Below, piece by piece: positions 14,001 to 25,653 of a stretch of 64,000 nucleotides of DNA. Location: positions 124,001 to 188,000 of the forward strand of contig QEYB01001194.1 of assembly GCA_017562135.1 (NCBI GenBank). Reading direction: 5' to 3'. Position numbers and translations under genes: made by a program. Numbering within the stretch: position 1 is the first letter of the stretch; every line of letters starts with the position of its first letter. The stretch is from Dipylidium caninum (taxonomy: Eukaryota; Platyhelminthes; Cestoda; Cyclophyllidea; Dipylidiidae). A model generated the notes under the pieces. The model saw only the letters and a list, made by a program, of their open reading frames with translations, did no database searches and was not told the origin of the DNA.

Positions 14001-14507
14001 TAATGGGTCCAAAAATGGCCCATCACAAAAACCTAAATTGCAAGCGAGAAGCATGAAAACCCAACTCCAATAAATCCTGGCACCAATTATTACTCTGTCA
14101 CGAGGTCATAGATAGTAACTAGTTTTACTCATCCAAAAATTGGCGACCAACTACAATCGACTTGGCGGAATCTCGTCAATTGAATATTATTAAGATTTCT
14201 ATTAGAGAACCATGGTACAGCTATTAATCTCCTTTTAATTATTAGTTAGGGAAAAATAAGTGCCCTAACGCGGTCTTAAGAACACAATTACTAAGCGTTA
14301 ATAACAAGGTTAGGTTGACAAATGTTCAAACGAAGCGATGGGATCCGCAAAGCCGTTATCCGAAACAAACAACATGGTTTCCATGCCACCAATAACAAAC
14401 AGCTAAAAATTACACGAGCCATCAGCCAATCAAAAATTTGTCACGGAATAGCGAACACAACTGTAGCTCATTGTAAAAAGGGCAAACTCGATCAAAACTG
14501 ACTAGAA
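11066..14507. other. Intergenic region upstream of DTL
   Basis: About 3.4 kb with no supportable gene, holding the 5' flank of DTL on the left. Several short open frames occur on both strands (for example 11228-11488 plus and 13760-14026 minus) but none shows domain character or joins into a spliced model. A short perfect palindromic-type B-box match on the minus strand (12763-12773) has no matching cloverleaf. Confidence 0.45.
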
Positions 14508-14916
14508 ATGCCTCGTACACGTCTAGTCTCGAGAGATTTATACGACCGGCGAGTTCGAAGTGCCTTAATCCGTTATCGCGAAGAATCATTCCGAGATATC
14601 CTTCACTTATCAAATTTACAATTCAGCGAGGACTTACAAAAGGTAGAAAATGTAATTGTTTTTATTTCCCAAGATCAGAGAAGACACTCTGTGGGAAAGT
14701 TGCTCACGTATGGCCCCAACGGCAAAAATGGTTAAAATGAAAAATCGGACTGAACGGCAACTTCTAGAGGTGATTCAATCCGCTTTGGATCGACAACTCA
14801 CGCGAAACCTTCGGCGAATCGAAATGGACCGAAGCGAATTTGCTGACTGGTGGTGTAAAACGGTCAAAGAAAGACCTAAAACGGCTGGTTCAGTTCTGAG
14901 AACACGACGGGGTTAG
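14508..14916 (+). CDS. Small basic helical protein, unrecognised, two exons
   Basis: Exons 14508-14642 and 14674-14916 are separated by a 31-nt intron (GTAGAA...CCCAAG), phase 0, giving 135 aa before reading the exact lengths: 45 codons in exon 1 and 80 residues in exon 2, so 125 aa plus stop. The product is rich in Arg and Glu, with long stretches likely to be amphipathic helix (for example ERQLLEVIQSALDRQLTRNL, followed by DRSEFADWW). It ends in a very basic tail. No known domain is recognised. The composition and size recall small ciliary microtubule-associated proteins of the CFAP141 type, but that is a guess. Support: the intron size fits other genes in this window and frame is kept across it. 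The gene faces the 15235-15726 gene tail to tail, 318 nt apart. Confidence 0.45.
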
Positions 14917-15234
14917 ACACATACACCATTGTAGAGTCGACTGATATCAAGGCGTAAACGATGACCAACAATTTGCAGTATCAAGAAATACATTTAATAA
15001 CAGCTCTAACCCATTTAAAACACGGAATATCAATAAAATCAAATTCATAATTTAACTACACAAGTTTTAAAAGTGTATAAACCCAAGTGAATAACTGTCT
15101 GCCAAATGTAATGAGGAAAGTAGGGAAATATGTTGCAATAAGCGTGTAATAAATACAAAGCACGATAGTAGGCCCGTCATGGTTCTCGTACAGTCTAAAC
15201 GAGAAAACGAGATAAGAAAACGATTAGAAGGCAG
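14917..15234. other. Gap between two convergent small genes
   Basis: 318 nt of AT-rich sequence that should hold both 3' untranslated regions. An AATAAA-type hexamer occurs near 15150 on the plus strand. Nothing else was seen. Confidence 0.4.
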
Positions 15235-15726
15235 TCATCTATCAACGAAAGTTACTTGTTTTTCTTGTTGCTGTTGCTGGTCCGATTCCCCGGAAGATGG
15301 AGCAGACCCACATGATGCTGGACTTAAAATGGCATTTGCAGAGTCAGAGGAACGTAAAAAAGCTGGTTCACTCGATTTCAAGAAATTTTTTATGTCTTGC
15401 GCCTCATCGAAAAGGGACTGTGTCGCAGCTTTTTGCATTTCCATATTTAAGCACTCCCAGTTGTGAATGTGCAACCATGGTTCTTCCAACACACGCATAT
15501 AAGCAACGGAATTCAATGTGCAAGAGATTTCCATATGGGGCACAACAAATTCCTCATCTTGATCTAGAACGCGGATAGATCAACACCATGCACTAATTCT
15601 TGAATTAATAACAGAAAATATGGAGATGAATTTATCAAAATATTGGTAGCTTAGGAAAAATGCGCGTTAAATCAAGTGCTTACCCAGAGAACCACTCCTT
15701 CCGTTACAAGGTTTTGGATTTGTCAT
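15235..15726 (-). CDS. Small acidic protein with Ser-rich tail, unrecognised, two exons
   Basis: Exons 15726-15684 and 15563-15235 (minus) join in phase 1 through a good GTAAGC donor and a CTAG acceptor, giving 372 nt and 123 aa. The N-terminal half contains a compact conserved-looking segment (EEFVVPHMEISCTLNSVAY, then VLEEPWLHIHNWECLNMEM) followed by a probable helix. The C-terminal third is Ser/Ala-rich with a QQQQQ run. Length and codon order look like a real protein, but I recognise no family. The open frame continues upstream of the chosen ATG (to 15933), so the gene could have more 5' coding sequence; the region upstream of 15726 does not look protein-like. Confidence 0.5.
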
Positions 15727-17481
15727 CCAGTAGATAGTAAATATGCGAAGCCTCACCACTGAGCCGTAACGCGGACGATACAAAAACAGAGCTAATTCGA
15801 CGCTTGTTAAAACAATTTCAACGATAGTTATCATGCGTTTATATAGACTGCTGAAGTATAATAATAAAACATTTTGTTCAAACTTTTTACAGGGAGGAAC
15901 AGGATAAAGACATTTGAAGCTCTTAAGAATCACAATTTTTTCGGAAAACTGGCTTTCTCCCTTGGCTGAAAACGATTTTGTAAAAACACTTCTCTTTAAT
16001 GTTATTATATGTTAAGAGGCCTAATTCAGCGTATATTTAAATGTTGGTTGTCATACTGAAATGCCTCAGAACCTATTTCATTGCACTTACAATTAGAATG
16101 GCAGTCTAGACTTAGTCTTAGAAAACCTCACATACACGAGAATGACTTGGTCCCGCTCCTTCGGAAACCGTAGGATCCATGAAAAACCCTACTTCAGGTC
16201 CCAACAATCACTTAAAATACGCCATTATTTTTATTATTGCGTCCATTAATCGGCGAGATAAAGTGGATTCATGGACGTATACTGCTTTTGACAGGATCTA
16301 TCCCCCACATTCTGTATGATGCTTGGCCCATGGATTCACGCCTATTTACTGCTTAGCTTGTCGGAAAAATATCTTCCAATACGCGTTTTATCTACAATCC
16401 ATTTGAAATTCTATCACTTTCTGATGGCGACGCCTGTCCTTTTCAAGTTGTAGCGTGCGTTATGAATTTCGCAGTTAGTTCACCGGTTCATACGACTCTC
16501 AGAACCTAATTGCGCTGCTGGACATTAGCTGCAGGGAGAGTAACCGTTCCGTCGCGGTGACCGGAAGTAAGCGCGCTGCGCAGTAACCACATATTAACTT
16601 GTGAAATTGGTCAGTGCCATATTTCTTCAAGGTGGTGCTTACTTACGTGAGTTAGCAGGTTCTCAGAGCGGCAATTGAGAAATTTTGTAAAGGTTATGTC
16701 GGTTTCTTTTGGATGTTGAACTCTGGCCCAAAATTGCTCTGTCATGTGGCCGTCAACTTAAACTAAATTTTTCAGGTTTTCCTTGTCCTAAAGTAGTCTC
16801 CAGCTTTTCTTTTAACTTTTTTCCTTCTTTTTGAAACCGTCAACGCAAAATCTCTTTATACACTTATACTTCAAAGCTCCACTCTACTATTATACTCTAA
16901 CTTAATGAGGAACCCTTAGACAAAAAGGTGAACCAGACAAATGTGCCGACAATGAATTAGTCCGTTTCGTCAATCGCTTCCTGCTTTTCATCCTATCAAT
17001 TTAGGCTATTCATAAACCCAGGTCAAATTAAACTCTTTGCTCTTGTATAAAATCCAGCGTTACATGAGAAGAAACCCTCACTTATTAATAATAAACACCA
17101 TTATTTTTTGGCCTGAAGAGCGTTTTGAAGTTGAACAAAAAGTAAAGTGAACAAAAGTTTCTTCGCTCTTTTACCTCAGTGCCACCATGATGTATTCATC
17201 AATAATTATTAAATGTCCATCGGCTGCATTTCATTAGGCATGCCGTTCGCCAATCAGAACGTCGAGGCACTCTCCAACTAAAAGGGGATCATACCCGAAT
17301 ATCTTTAGATGTGCATTTTAATATCTTTATCCCAGCAGCAGAGGAAAAGCCTCGAGGACCCAAAAATGCGTAATGTGAAAGTTTCCCACGCCCATGCACA
17401 TTCCTTAACACTTGAATACGATTTTTCCTCATCTACACCGGCCCAACCCGTGAGCTGATTTTCCCACATATAAACTCAGAA
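15727..17481. other. Intergenic region
   Basis: About 1.75 kb in which I see no coding signal, RNA gene or mobile element. It is AT-rich and contains a number of AATAA-like stretches without an associated gene. Confidence 0.45.
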
Positions 17482-17691
17482 ATGTACGTCCGCACGCTGA
17501 CTGGACAATGGATGGTTTTGGCCCAACCTCACGACCTTCACAGCGGCAAAATGGTCACCGACGACATCATGCCAAATGTAGAGGCGGTTCTGAATCAGCT
17601 GCATCGAGTTGACCGTGGTGGCTACTATCTGGGCGTGAACGGCCAATGGACCTACCACCTCAACAACTGCCACTGTTTCCCGCACGCATAG
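17482..17691 (+). CDS. Small ORF, hypothetical, possible last exon
   Basis: A 69-codon frame starting MYVRTLTGQWMVLAQP and ending in a His/Cys-containing stretch. It is open upstream to about 17410, so it could be the last exon of a gene whose earlier exons I could not find, or a one-exon gene. The composition (Trp, Gly, His and Asn in balanced use) looks more protein-like than other short frames here. An AATAAA hexamer lies 56 nt after the stop. The antisense frame is open for nearly the same length, which weakens the case. No family recognised. Confidence 0.35.
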   Translation: MYVRTLTGQWMVLAQPHDLHSGKMVTDDIMPNVEAVLNQLHRVDRGGYYLGVNGQWTYHLNNCHCFPHA

Positions 17692-17746
17692 CAAACTCGT
17701 ACCTGCTCTGCCACCAAGTTAATGCTTGTGCGTATAATCATACCCA

Positions 17747-17752
17747 AATAAA
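17747..17752 (+). terminator. AATAAA polyadenylation hexamer
   Basis: A canonical AATAAA lies 56 nt downstream of the stop of the 17482-17691 frame, at a normal distance for 3' end formation, and is the main support for that frame being transcribed on the plus strand. Confidence 0.35.
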
Positions 17753-18783
17753 GTTCTAGCTTCACTTAAATTTTTTTTTGCAAATCCAGTGTCGAGTGGG
17801 CAAAACACGAAAGAGTCATAAGCACTAACGCTCTGCACGCCAACGGCGAGGATACGTCGAACAGTCGATTTCAAGTGGTGATTTGCATAGACAATTGGAG
17901 CGAAACCTCTGCATCGCCATGGTTTTTTTAACTCGATATGCTTATTTACGATGTGCGACAGTAAACTTTGAGCTAAGTCTTAGCTCAGTTTAGTTAGTCT
18001 AAGCAGAGCTTTCGCTTGCAGCGTCTAGGCTTCAAAATAAGGATCAAGATTAGGTCAAGTTCGGATGGATTTAATTTTGCAAGATTGGATGGAGAGATTG
18101 CATTGATTCCAGACGGATTACCCCATGAAACGAACGAATACAGTGAAGACAGTTATAAAAAGCGCAAGCGAAGCTGGAAGCCGAACTGCGGAAGGGGCAA
18201 ACAGCTCAAAACGAGTATTTTGCACAGAATTTGAAGAAGTTCCCCAAACATACAATTTATACCTAGCCAGCATCGTGAGCAAGCGTCTACTTCGCATTTC
18301 GGTGAAATCTGACTAAATGTAAAGCTTCATATCGTATTAAAAGGACCAAAAAGAGGATGCAAAATTTGCTCTCACCGTAACACGCCCAGAGGCGGACGGA
18401 CAGTAACGTATTACTGTAAGGATGCATTTTAGCCATTATCTTACGAAATATCATACGGAAAATGATTAAACAGCGTAACATTAATCAATATTGGTCTTCT
18501 AGGTATAAGTGTGAAATTTTATTATTTGAATTCCTTTTTTGAATATATATGATTTGAAAATACTTGTAAACAATTTGCCCAAAGTCATCTCGAGTTGCCG
18601 TTTCATGCAAGCGAAAAAGTCCTCGAGTACAAAGGGTTAAAAATAAGAAATTGCATTCGTCAATCTTGTGAATATACCTTCCCTAAACTCACCTTAAAAA
18701 GGCTTTCCAACCATTGATTGAGAATAAATGTATTTGTCACATTTCGTCACCATGAAAGAAGAAAAACAGAAGACATATGCAAG
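17753..18783. other. Intergenic region before the DNAJC1 3' end
   Basis: No gene supported. Plus-strand frames at 18016-18316 overlap in three phases; one reads as a helix-like 35-residue stretch right after a stop codon, with no usable acceptor. Nothing else was noted. Confidence 0.4.
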
Positions 18784-20902
18784 TCATTCAACAGCCTGTT
18801 TCATTTTCTTAGTGTGTTCCGCTAGAAATTTCACCCGGTTGATCACTTCAAGCTACACCATAAAAGATCACAAAAGGCTCTACTTAAAAACATTAAGCAG
18901 AAAGAATCGTGTAACAAATTTATATATACGTAAAATTTGAACTGACCGGAGTTTTCGTGGGTACGCATTCAGCAATAAGTTGCCATCGTTGAGGAGTTCC
19001 CTTAGGAAACGAACTAATGGCTATTTCAAGCTCATTTTGCTCCTTCTGCGTCCAACCCCCATTCATTTCTGCACTCAAATTTGGAGAAGCGGATTTAACT
19101 TTTGCCGATGCTTTTTGTTTTTTGCGACTGACGTATATTTCATCCTCCTCCCTCTCCTTCACTATTTCTCCTACAAACTCATCTACCGCATTCACCTCCG
19201 TCTCTTCGGGTTGCTTTGATGCAGCTTTTCCAGCCCGTTTGGCTTTCCTCTTCGAAAGATAATAACAATCATCACTTTCACTATTTTCGTTGTCAGCTTC
19301 TGCTTCTTCGTTAGAGTTAAAATGATCGCCTAAATAACAATTGCATCGTTGACGAGGAAATGAAAAGGCTTACGATCTAATAGAGCTCGGGAGCCCAAAT
19401 CACTGGCAATTTCGGCAGCTTTAGTGGTAACTTCAACAATACTTCTCCCCATAATTTGAGCTATTTTTGACCACCGATTGGGAAAACCACCAGGATACTT
19501 GTTCGTCAAGCGGACCAATGTCACTTCTTCATCTTGACTCCAGGGTCTCAATATATTTGTTTCTACTTCAGAATTAGTGTTGGTTTCTTCTGCCAGCTCT
19601 TCCGATGTAGCCACCAGATTCGTTATCTGGTATATAGAAGAGATGGCAGCATCAAACGTAGTGGTCTGATTTTGTTCTTGCCCCCGCTGCTTTTCATCAT
19701 GATCAACACGTCTCTGTTTCTGTTGTTCCTTCCTTTGAATGCGTTTCTCTTGTGCTTTCTTCAATTCTAAGGATGGGATAGCACAAGTAAACTCTTCGGT
19801 GAGAACTTCAGTATCAATGAAGGCATTTTGTTAATTTATCTCTGACCTTAAATAATGAAGAGATAAGCCTTAGATATTAGTTCTTCAGTTTAAAGTTGTC
19901 AAAAGTATTCAGGAATTAAAATGATAAATGAATGTGGTTTATAATGTTAAACTCGCCACATATAAAAACCGAACTATTCCAAAGAGTTATTCACAAATAA
20001 TAGCAGAGACATTTGTATGAGTTTTCTGTGAAAAGCTGTAAAAATTGCAAGAATATAGGAAGGAAATCAGGACAGTGAAATATCTACCCTTTCGCTCCTC
20101 GCGGTCCTTTTGCACTTTCTCAATAAAATCTCGAAGGATGCCTCGAAGAACGCTAAACATGCCGGGGATAGCCAAAAAAAAGTTCCAGGTTCCACGCACT
20201 AAGGCAATAGGCAAGATGTCCATGAAGGTAGGCCATTTAATAACTCTTAGCTGTTCCTCAATTTCTAGATCAATTGCTCTCTTCTTCTTATCTGAGGCTT
20301 TGTGTCGTTTCAAATGGTTTTCCAGACGTTCTCGCTAAAATGTAAATTGGAGTAACCAGTTGCAACCGTACCAGAGTCCACCTTTTCTCGACTGCAAAGC
20401 CCCAGAGTGTAGCGAAGTGAATAGTTATAGTTACGGCGGAAACTAGGGCAGCGATTTCGATATTGGACATTTTTCGCAGTTTGCGGTAGTAGAAAACAGG
20501 AGTCTTCCAATCAGGAACGCCGTTTTCTAGTGCTTCATTGTAGCTAAGTGGGTTTGATTGTCGTAAAAATATTACCGCTCGCGCCTTTCACTATCCTTGA
20601 GTACTTGGTACACAACGGATAGTTGGCGAAACTTCACCCCGGCCTCTGGGTCGTTGCGATTCCTGTCTGGATGCAGTTCCATCGACAACTTTCGGTAAGC
20701 TTGTTTGATTTCGGCCAAGGTTGCTGTCTACCGAAAAGTTAGGATATCAGAAACTTTATACATTAGGAATGTTAAGAAATTCGTAGAAGTTTATGTTTAA
20801 TTCCTCCATAAGGTCAAACATTTCCAGATCCGATTGGTCCCATGCTTGAACAAAAAAACTGTGGCTTAAGAGGACTGTTAATACTGAACTCAGAGGCACC
20901 AT
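18784..20902 (-). CDS. DNAJC1: DNAJC1 / ERdj1-like ER J-domain protein with two SANT domains
   Basis: Orthologue of DNAJC1 (ERdj1/MTJ1), an ER membrane co-chaperone whose lumenal J domain stimulates BiP and whose cytosolic side touches ribosomes. Exons in transcript order: 20902-20762, 20727-20576, 20543-20372, 20334-20088, 19766-19374, 19329-18947, 18852-18784. Phases agree: 1557 nt, 518 aa (human about 554). A signal peptide fills residues 1-19. The J domain follows, with HPD at 66-68. The family signature PVFYYRKLRKMSN precedes a membrane segment at about 126-148. Exon 4 holds a second hydrophobic patch and a charged region. SANT 1 begins RPWSQDEEVTLVRLTNKYPG; SANT 2 begins GGWTQKEQNELEIAISSFPK and is completed by the 23-codon last exon. 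Between them lies an acidic, Lys-rich linker. Four introns are 34, 32, 37 and 44 nt; the others are 321 and 94 nt. Confidence 0.94.
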
Positions 20903-22251
20903 CGCCAAAGCCGCGATACAAACACGGAGCAAAGTGCCCAGCCAACCAAGCGTCCGTAAAAATCTTAAACGTCGCGGCTCAAAACTAATTTATAGAAACA
21001 AACTGCCTTTTTTGAAGGCTTGTCACTAAACACATACGTAATAAACAAGTTGAGGAATTTTTTTAAAACGTATTCTATGGAAGCAATGTGATAATGTTAC
21101 AGTTTTCCGACTCTTGAAGTCGGAATAGCACGTAATTGTTACGAAACAGACAGGACAACGTAAAATAAGAACCTCGTAAAATCACCCTCATTACGGTTTT
21201 GATAATTCCTTCAATGTGCTACCTATCCTTGTCTTTTTAGTGTATCCACAGCCCCACAGTTCACATCAAGGCTTTAATACTTGTATCACGCATCCTACAT
21301 TGTCACTTACTCACTATTGGCGTCCTTTGTCCTCATAAAGTGGATTTCTCAAAAGTAACTCCGGCTCCCCGCCATGTAAAGTTTCCCAAGCTTATAATCT
21401 CAAAATAATCGTGCTCCGTCACTGTCGCACTTTTGTTAACGGCAGTTAAGATCACGCTTCCCCTGGCGGACTGCATCAGTTTACACCACATTAAATCACT
21501 ACCTCATAATTGACAGAATATCTGCATTTTGTAATCGCTAAAAGTTCGTATTGTGCTAACTATGCCCTTGTCCCATGTACTTTTTGGTATAATGTGTAGC
21601 CTAGCATCCTGAGTCGCGAACCAATAACGAAGAAATCGTACGATCATTACTCAACCATGTCAAAGTGTACTAATCTCACAAGCCAGAAAATCCAAATACA
21701 ACAGATGATCACCGAATAGCCCATGGCAAACTAAGCACGTCTCAAACCATTATATGCCCCCTCAGCGCTGAGAGCTTCTAATTCCGTATTCCAGAACGAA
21801 GACTATTCAACCAACCAGTTATTTCGTAAGTTCTGATACTAGAACCCTCTCTGGCACCATATTGATATTTTTATTCTGAAGTTATTTCAATCTATATCCT
21901 CTGGCCAACACAACTCTATTGCGGATTGATGACACATCTCAAGGCAGAAGTGACAAACTAACTGGTAAGAAGCCGAATTTTAATTAGGTTCTCCTCCTCT
22001 CCATATTGAAGCAACATGAACATAGGACAAGTAGGAAAAGGAATCCAGTAACGAACCAAAACGTATCTTATTCTCTGTCGAAACACCAAACAAGATTTGC
22101 ATCAACAGAACTACAATTTTTTCGTGGTTCTAAAAACCATTTTTTTAATTCAATTTCAATATTCATCAAGAAATTCTTAAAAATTTCTTCACATAGCCTA
22201 GGTACACGATTCAAAACTCCTAGTTTTACAAAAATTAACACAATTTAATGA
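20903..22251. other. Intergenic region between DNAJC1 and gamma-tubulin
   Basis: About 1.35 kb containing the 5' flank of DNAJC1 and the 3' end of the gamma-tubulin gene, both on the minus strand. No coding or RNA gene signal was seen; the short plus-strand frame at 22006-22248 has no protein character. Confidence 0.45.
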
Positions 22252-25200
22252 TTACGCCTGGGCCGCCGCCGCGGTAGCAGCTGCCGCTGCTGCTTTTTGT
22301 GCCCCCCAATGGACATAATCCGGTTTAGTCGCTGCTAGGTGTTCTTCAATAAGCTGGTGCACAACCTGACGGCTTTCCGCGAATTGACGCAACTCTGGAT
22401 CACCGCGGAACACTTCCTCCTTGCGGAATTGCTCCAAGAAGGCTCCCCGAGTCCGCAGCTTGTCGTATTGATTTAAACAACGAAGAAACAGCTGTCGGAT
22501 TCAAGATGTCAGTCATATAGTGATGAGGAAAGCAAGGACATGTGGGAATGAAGAATCGAGCTTACGGAGGAGATACTGGTGTGATTAGCCAGCATTAAAC
22601 CGCTAACTCGATGAGCCGTTTGGACATAGGGAGAACGGCGGGATAGTGCCACTTGGATGCTGCATGGACTCCAGGGGATAAATTTGACAAGATGACGCTC
22701 CCGAATACGTTGAAGGGACTTGTGCACCTCGGCTGGATCCACCTCGCCTGGAAAGGTTTTCAAGGAGAAGCTAAAGTCAGGACCACTTTGTGAATACTAA
22801 GTTGAGAATCTTAGTGAAAAGTGGAATAAGAAAGTGAGTTTAATAATGTCTGAAAAACGGCTTTTCAGATGTGACTGTCAAACACAAGTGGAAATATCAA
22901 ACACAAAAAAAACAAATAACGTATTTAATGTTTCACAAGAGCTGCAAAATTGTTGTTGAGATGAGAAGCGGGCTGTACTGATTTCATTAAACCTTTGAGA
23001 TTCTGGTAGATGAAGTAAGTCAAAAGTTCAAGCAATGATAAAAGCTCACTCAAAGCATTGCATAAGTTAATAGGACGAATAAAAGCCAATAAGATCTCCG
23101 TAAAACCAAAAGGTCACCAAATAAGAAACATCATTGTACGGGAAAATTGGGAAAAGAAAATCTATCCCAACGGAAGATGATAGCTAGAAAGTCTATGCAG
23201 ACTGTGTGTGACGGCACGCCAAAGCATCTTGTGAAAGATATCATTTCAAGAAGCAGAAAAACACAATCCACTCGATAAACCCACCCTGAATGATGTTTAG
23301 GATAGCGATGTAGCAGTGGTCAACATTACGTTGCAACGAGGTCGATACCATCATATTCTTCGGTTGAAGCAACCGTCGCATCACATCACAAACGGTGGTT
23401 CGACGCACCTCATCCACCTCCTTCTCGGTTGTCAGTGGTGTGTACCCAGTCATGAGGAAGTGCAGACGTGGTGTCGGTGTCAGTGGCGAGATTAAGCCAA
23501 TTAAGTCGTTGTTCATATAGCTAGGATAACGTAAAGTAGCCGTACTCACGGACATCACTTTGGACACCTGCAAAAAAAATGAGAAGTGAAATAGGACATC
23601 TCAAGTGATTTGCCGAGTACTCTTGTTCTTACAAAAATCGACAAGGAGACATTAATTGTAAGCAGAATTTGATATTGCAAACATGAACAAGAAGACGGCC
23701 ACTCTCTATCGCCATTTGGGATGTTGGGGCATGCTCCATGAGCCAGTTAAAGATAAGCAGTACAAACCACCACGGCAAAAAATTGGGTGTACGTGTCGAT
23801 CACGGTGTCATGATGAGTTATAGCGGTTCCGGATGGATTACAACGCAAAAGGAAGCGAGTATACAGCGGTTAAAAGCTTGACGATAGAAAAATTTAACTA
23901 TATACTGCATTCAACACAATCACAAAATGCGTGAGAAAAAAAGAAGTAGAGGAGGACATACCAGCTGATTGATTTGAGCAAATGTAGGATTATCCAAACG
24001 AAGCCGATCAGTAGCTATTCGATGTAAAGCCGTATTGTCCAAAACCACCTGATATTCACAAAAATTGGTTGAGGACTTTAATGATGCTGAAAAAAATGTG
24101 GCGCACACACCTACATTAACCGACAATAGGCCACTGAGTGCCTAATTTCACACTGTCCCCGTACCTAAGGAAATATGATTGACACGCTCACAACAAGTCA
24201 GAGCTGTATGACGGACAAATTTCCTAATTCAAACCAAACCCATAGGCATGTGATGTCTTTTACTAAGTGATGAATAGTAAAGGAAGCTAGTAGTATATGA
24301 ATTTTTAAAAGTGCACATCGTTGTCTTGCGTTGTAAATTATTTAACATATTTCTAGACATAATTTAGTTTGAGTAAAATGAATATAGAAGATCCAATTAC
24401 AGCTCGAAATAACTCGAATAAAAATAAAGAAATCACTTTTGCATGCATACTAAATTATATGAAGCTCAAGTCTGTTTCTTCATAAATTTTAGTAAAAGGC
24501 TTCGGAAGTCGACTACGGATTATACATTTATCAGGTAAAGTCTGAGAAATCGAAGTCACCCACTAACCCACCAAATCTACTGGGTATTCCTAGTTTATAC
24601 CACTGTCATTGGAAAAAATTTGCGAAAAACAGGTATCACTCAAATATAAAAAATAGTCCGAGAAATATTACTCTAACGAAAACTTCTCAATTGTCGGTGC
24701 AAATGTATTGAATTAAATATCACTGACTTACCACACAATCGGCATTCAGTGTCAGACGCTTTAATGTAAGAAGGGAATTGTAGGGTTGAACGACAACATC
24801 ACTAGTGTTTTCTAAATTCGGAAACACCGAATATGTTTGTATGAGCTTTTTTGGGAAATGAGAGTTCAAATGTTCCAACATGAAAGAACCCATGCCAGAT
24901 CCTGTACCACCAGCGATTGAGTGAGTCATAATGAAGCCCTAAGGCGATAAAAAATAGGTAAACGACTTATTAGGGAAGGAATAGAACAAACCTCTAAACT
25001 GTCGCTGCCTTCGGCTTCCCGATCTATAATGTCGAATATTTCCTCTTGAAGTTTTTCGGCCTGAGTATAGCCAGCGGCCCAGTTATTACCGGCACCACCG
25101 CCATTCTTTGACATATAGACGTTTTCTGGGTTGTAAAGACGAGCATATGGTGAACTGAGAATGGCGTTGATTACCCTCGGCTCTAGATCCACCAACACTG

Positions 25201-25653
25201 CACGAGGAATGTAGTGAGCGTCATCGGCCTGAAAGAAATAAAGAGGAAAAAATTACTTATACTTGACTTAAAATCATAGCTCCACAAAGATAGTTTTGTT
25301 AAATTGACAAAATCCATCATAAAGTGTCTCCCTAAACATTAGTGTCTTGATTTGTCCAAAACGCACTAAAGTTACGTTATTTGCTATTCACATGAAGCAC
25401 GAAAAATGATTTACACAAACTCCCGACCTGGTAAAAGAATACGTCCTTGCGGTCTGCTCCATTTGTAGTAAATTGTTCTAGTGTTCCCTCTGGGTTGATA
25501 CCATGTTCAGAGCAAAGCTGTTTCCAGAATTCCATTCCAACTGAAATCCAAATAATTTATGATTTTTTGAAGATGGGCGTACAACCCACAAGTTTTGTAC
25601 TCACTCTGGTTACCACATTGTCCAAGTTGTAAAGTTATCAGATCACGAGGCAT
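22252..25653 (-). CDS. TUBG1: Gamma-tubulin
   Basis: Gamma-tubulin nucleates microtubules within the gamma-TuSC/gamma-TuRC at centrosomes and basal bodies. Exons in transcript order: 25653-25605, 25540-25428, 25228-24992, 24938-24732, 24048-23962, 23567-23285, 22747-22566, 22491-22252. All junctions are GT...AG and in phase: 1398 nt, 465 aa (human 451). It begins [20 protein letters not shown], the gamma-tubulin N-terminus. The GTP-binding tubulin signature GGTGSGMGS is at 143-151. Gamma-specific stretches include [49 protein letters not shown] and [17 protein letters not shown]. The C-terminus is unusual: after the normal end near DYVHWG it carries an Ala-rich tail with one Thr, about 15 residues. 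No break or missing key residue was seen. Introns run from 53 to 683 nt. Confidence 0.98.

Noticed and set aside
13760..14026. 88-codon minus-strand frame between DTL and the small gene pair
   Set aside because: Not joined in phase to any other exon and not recognised.
9759..14950. 16-base identical word at about 9760 and 14935
   Set aside because: A single exact match this short is close to chance expectation in 64 kb and has no extended similarity around it.
18170..18280. Helix-like 35-codon stretch on the plus strand
   Set aside because: A stop codon lies directly upstream and no acceptor site allows it to be an exon.
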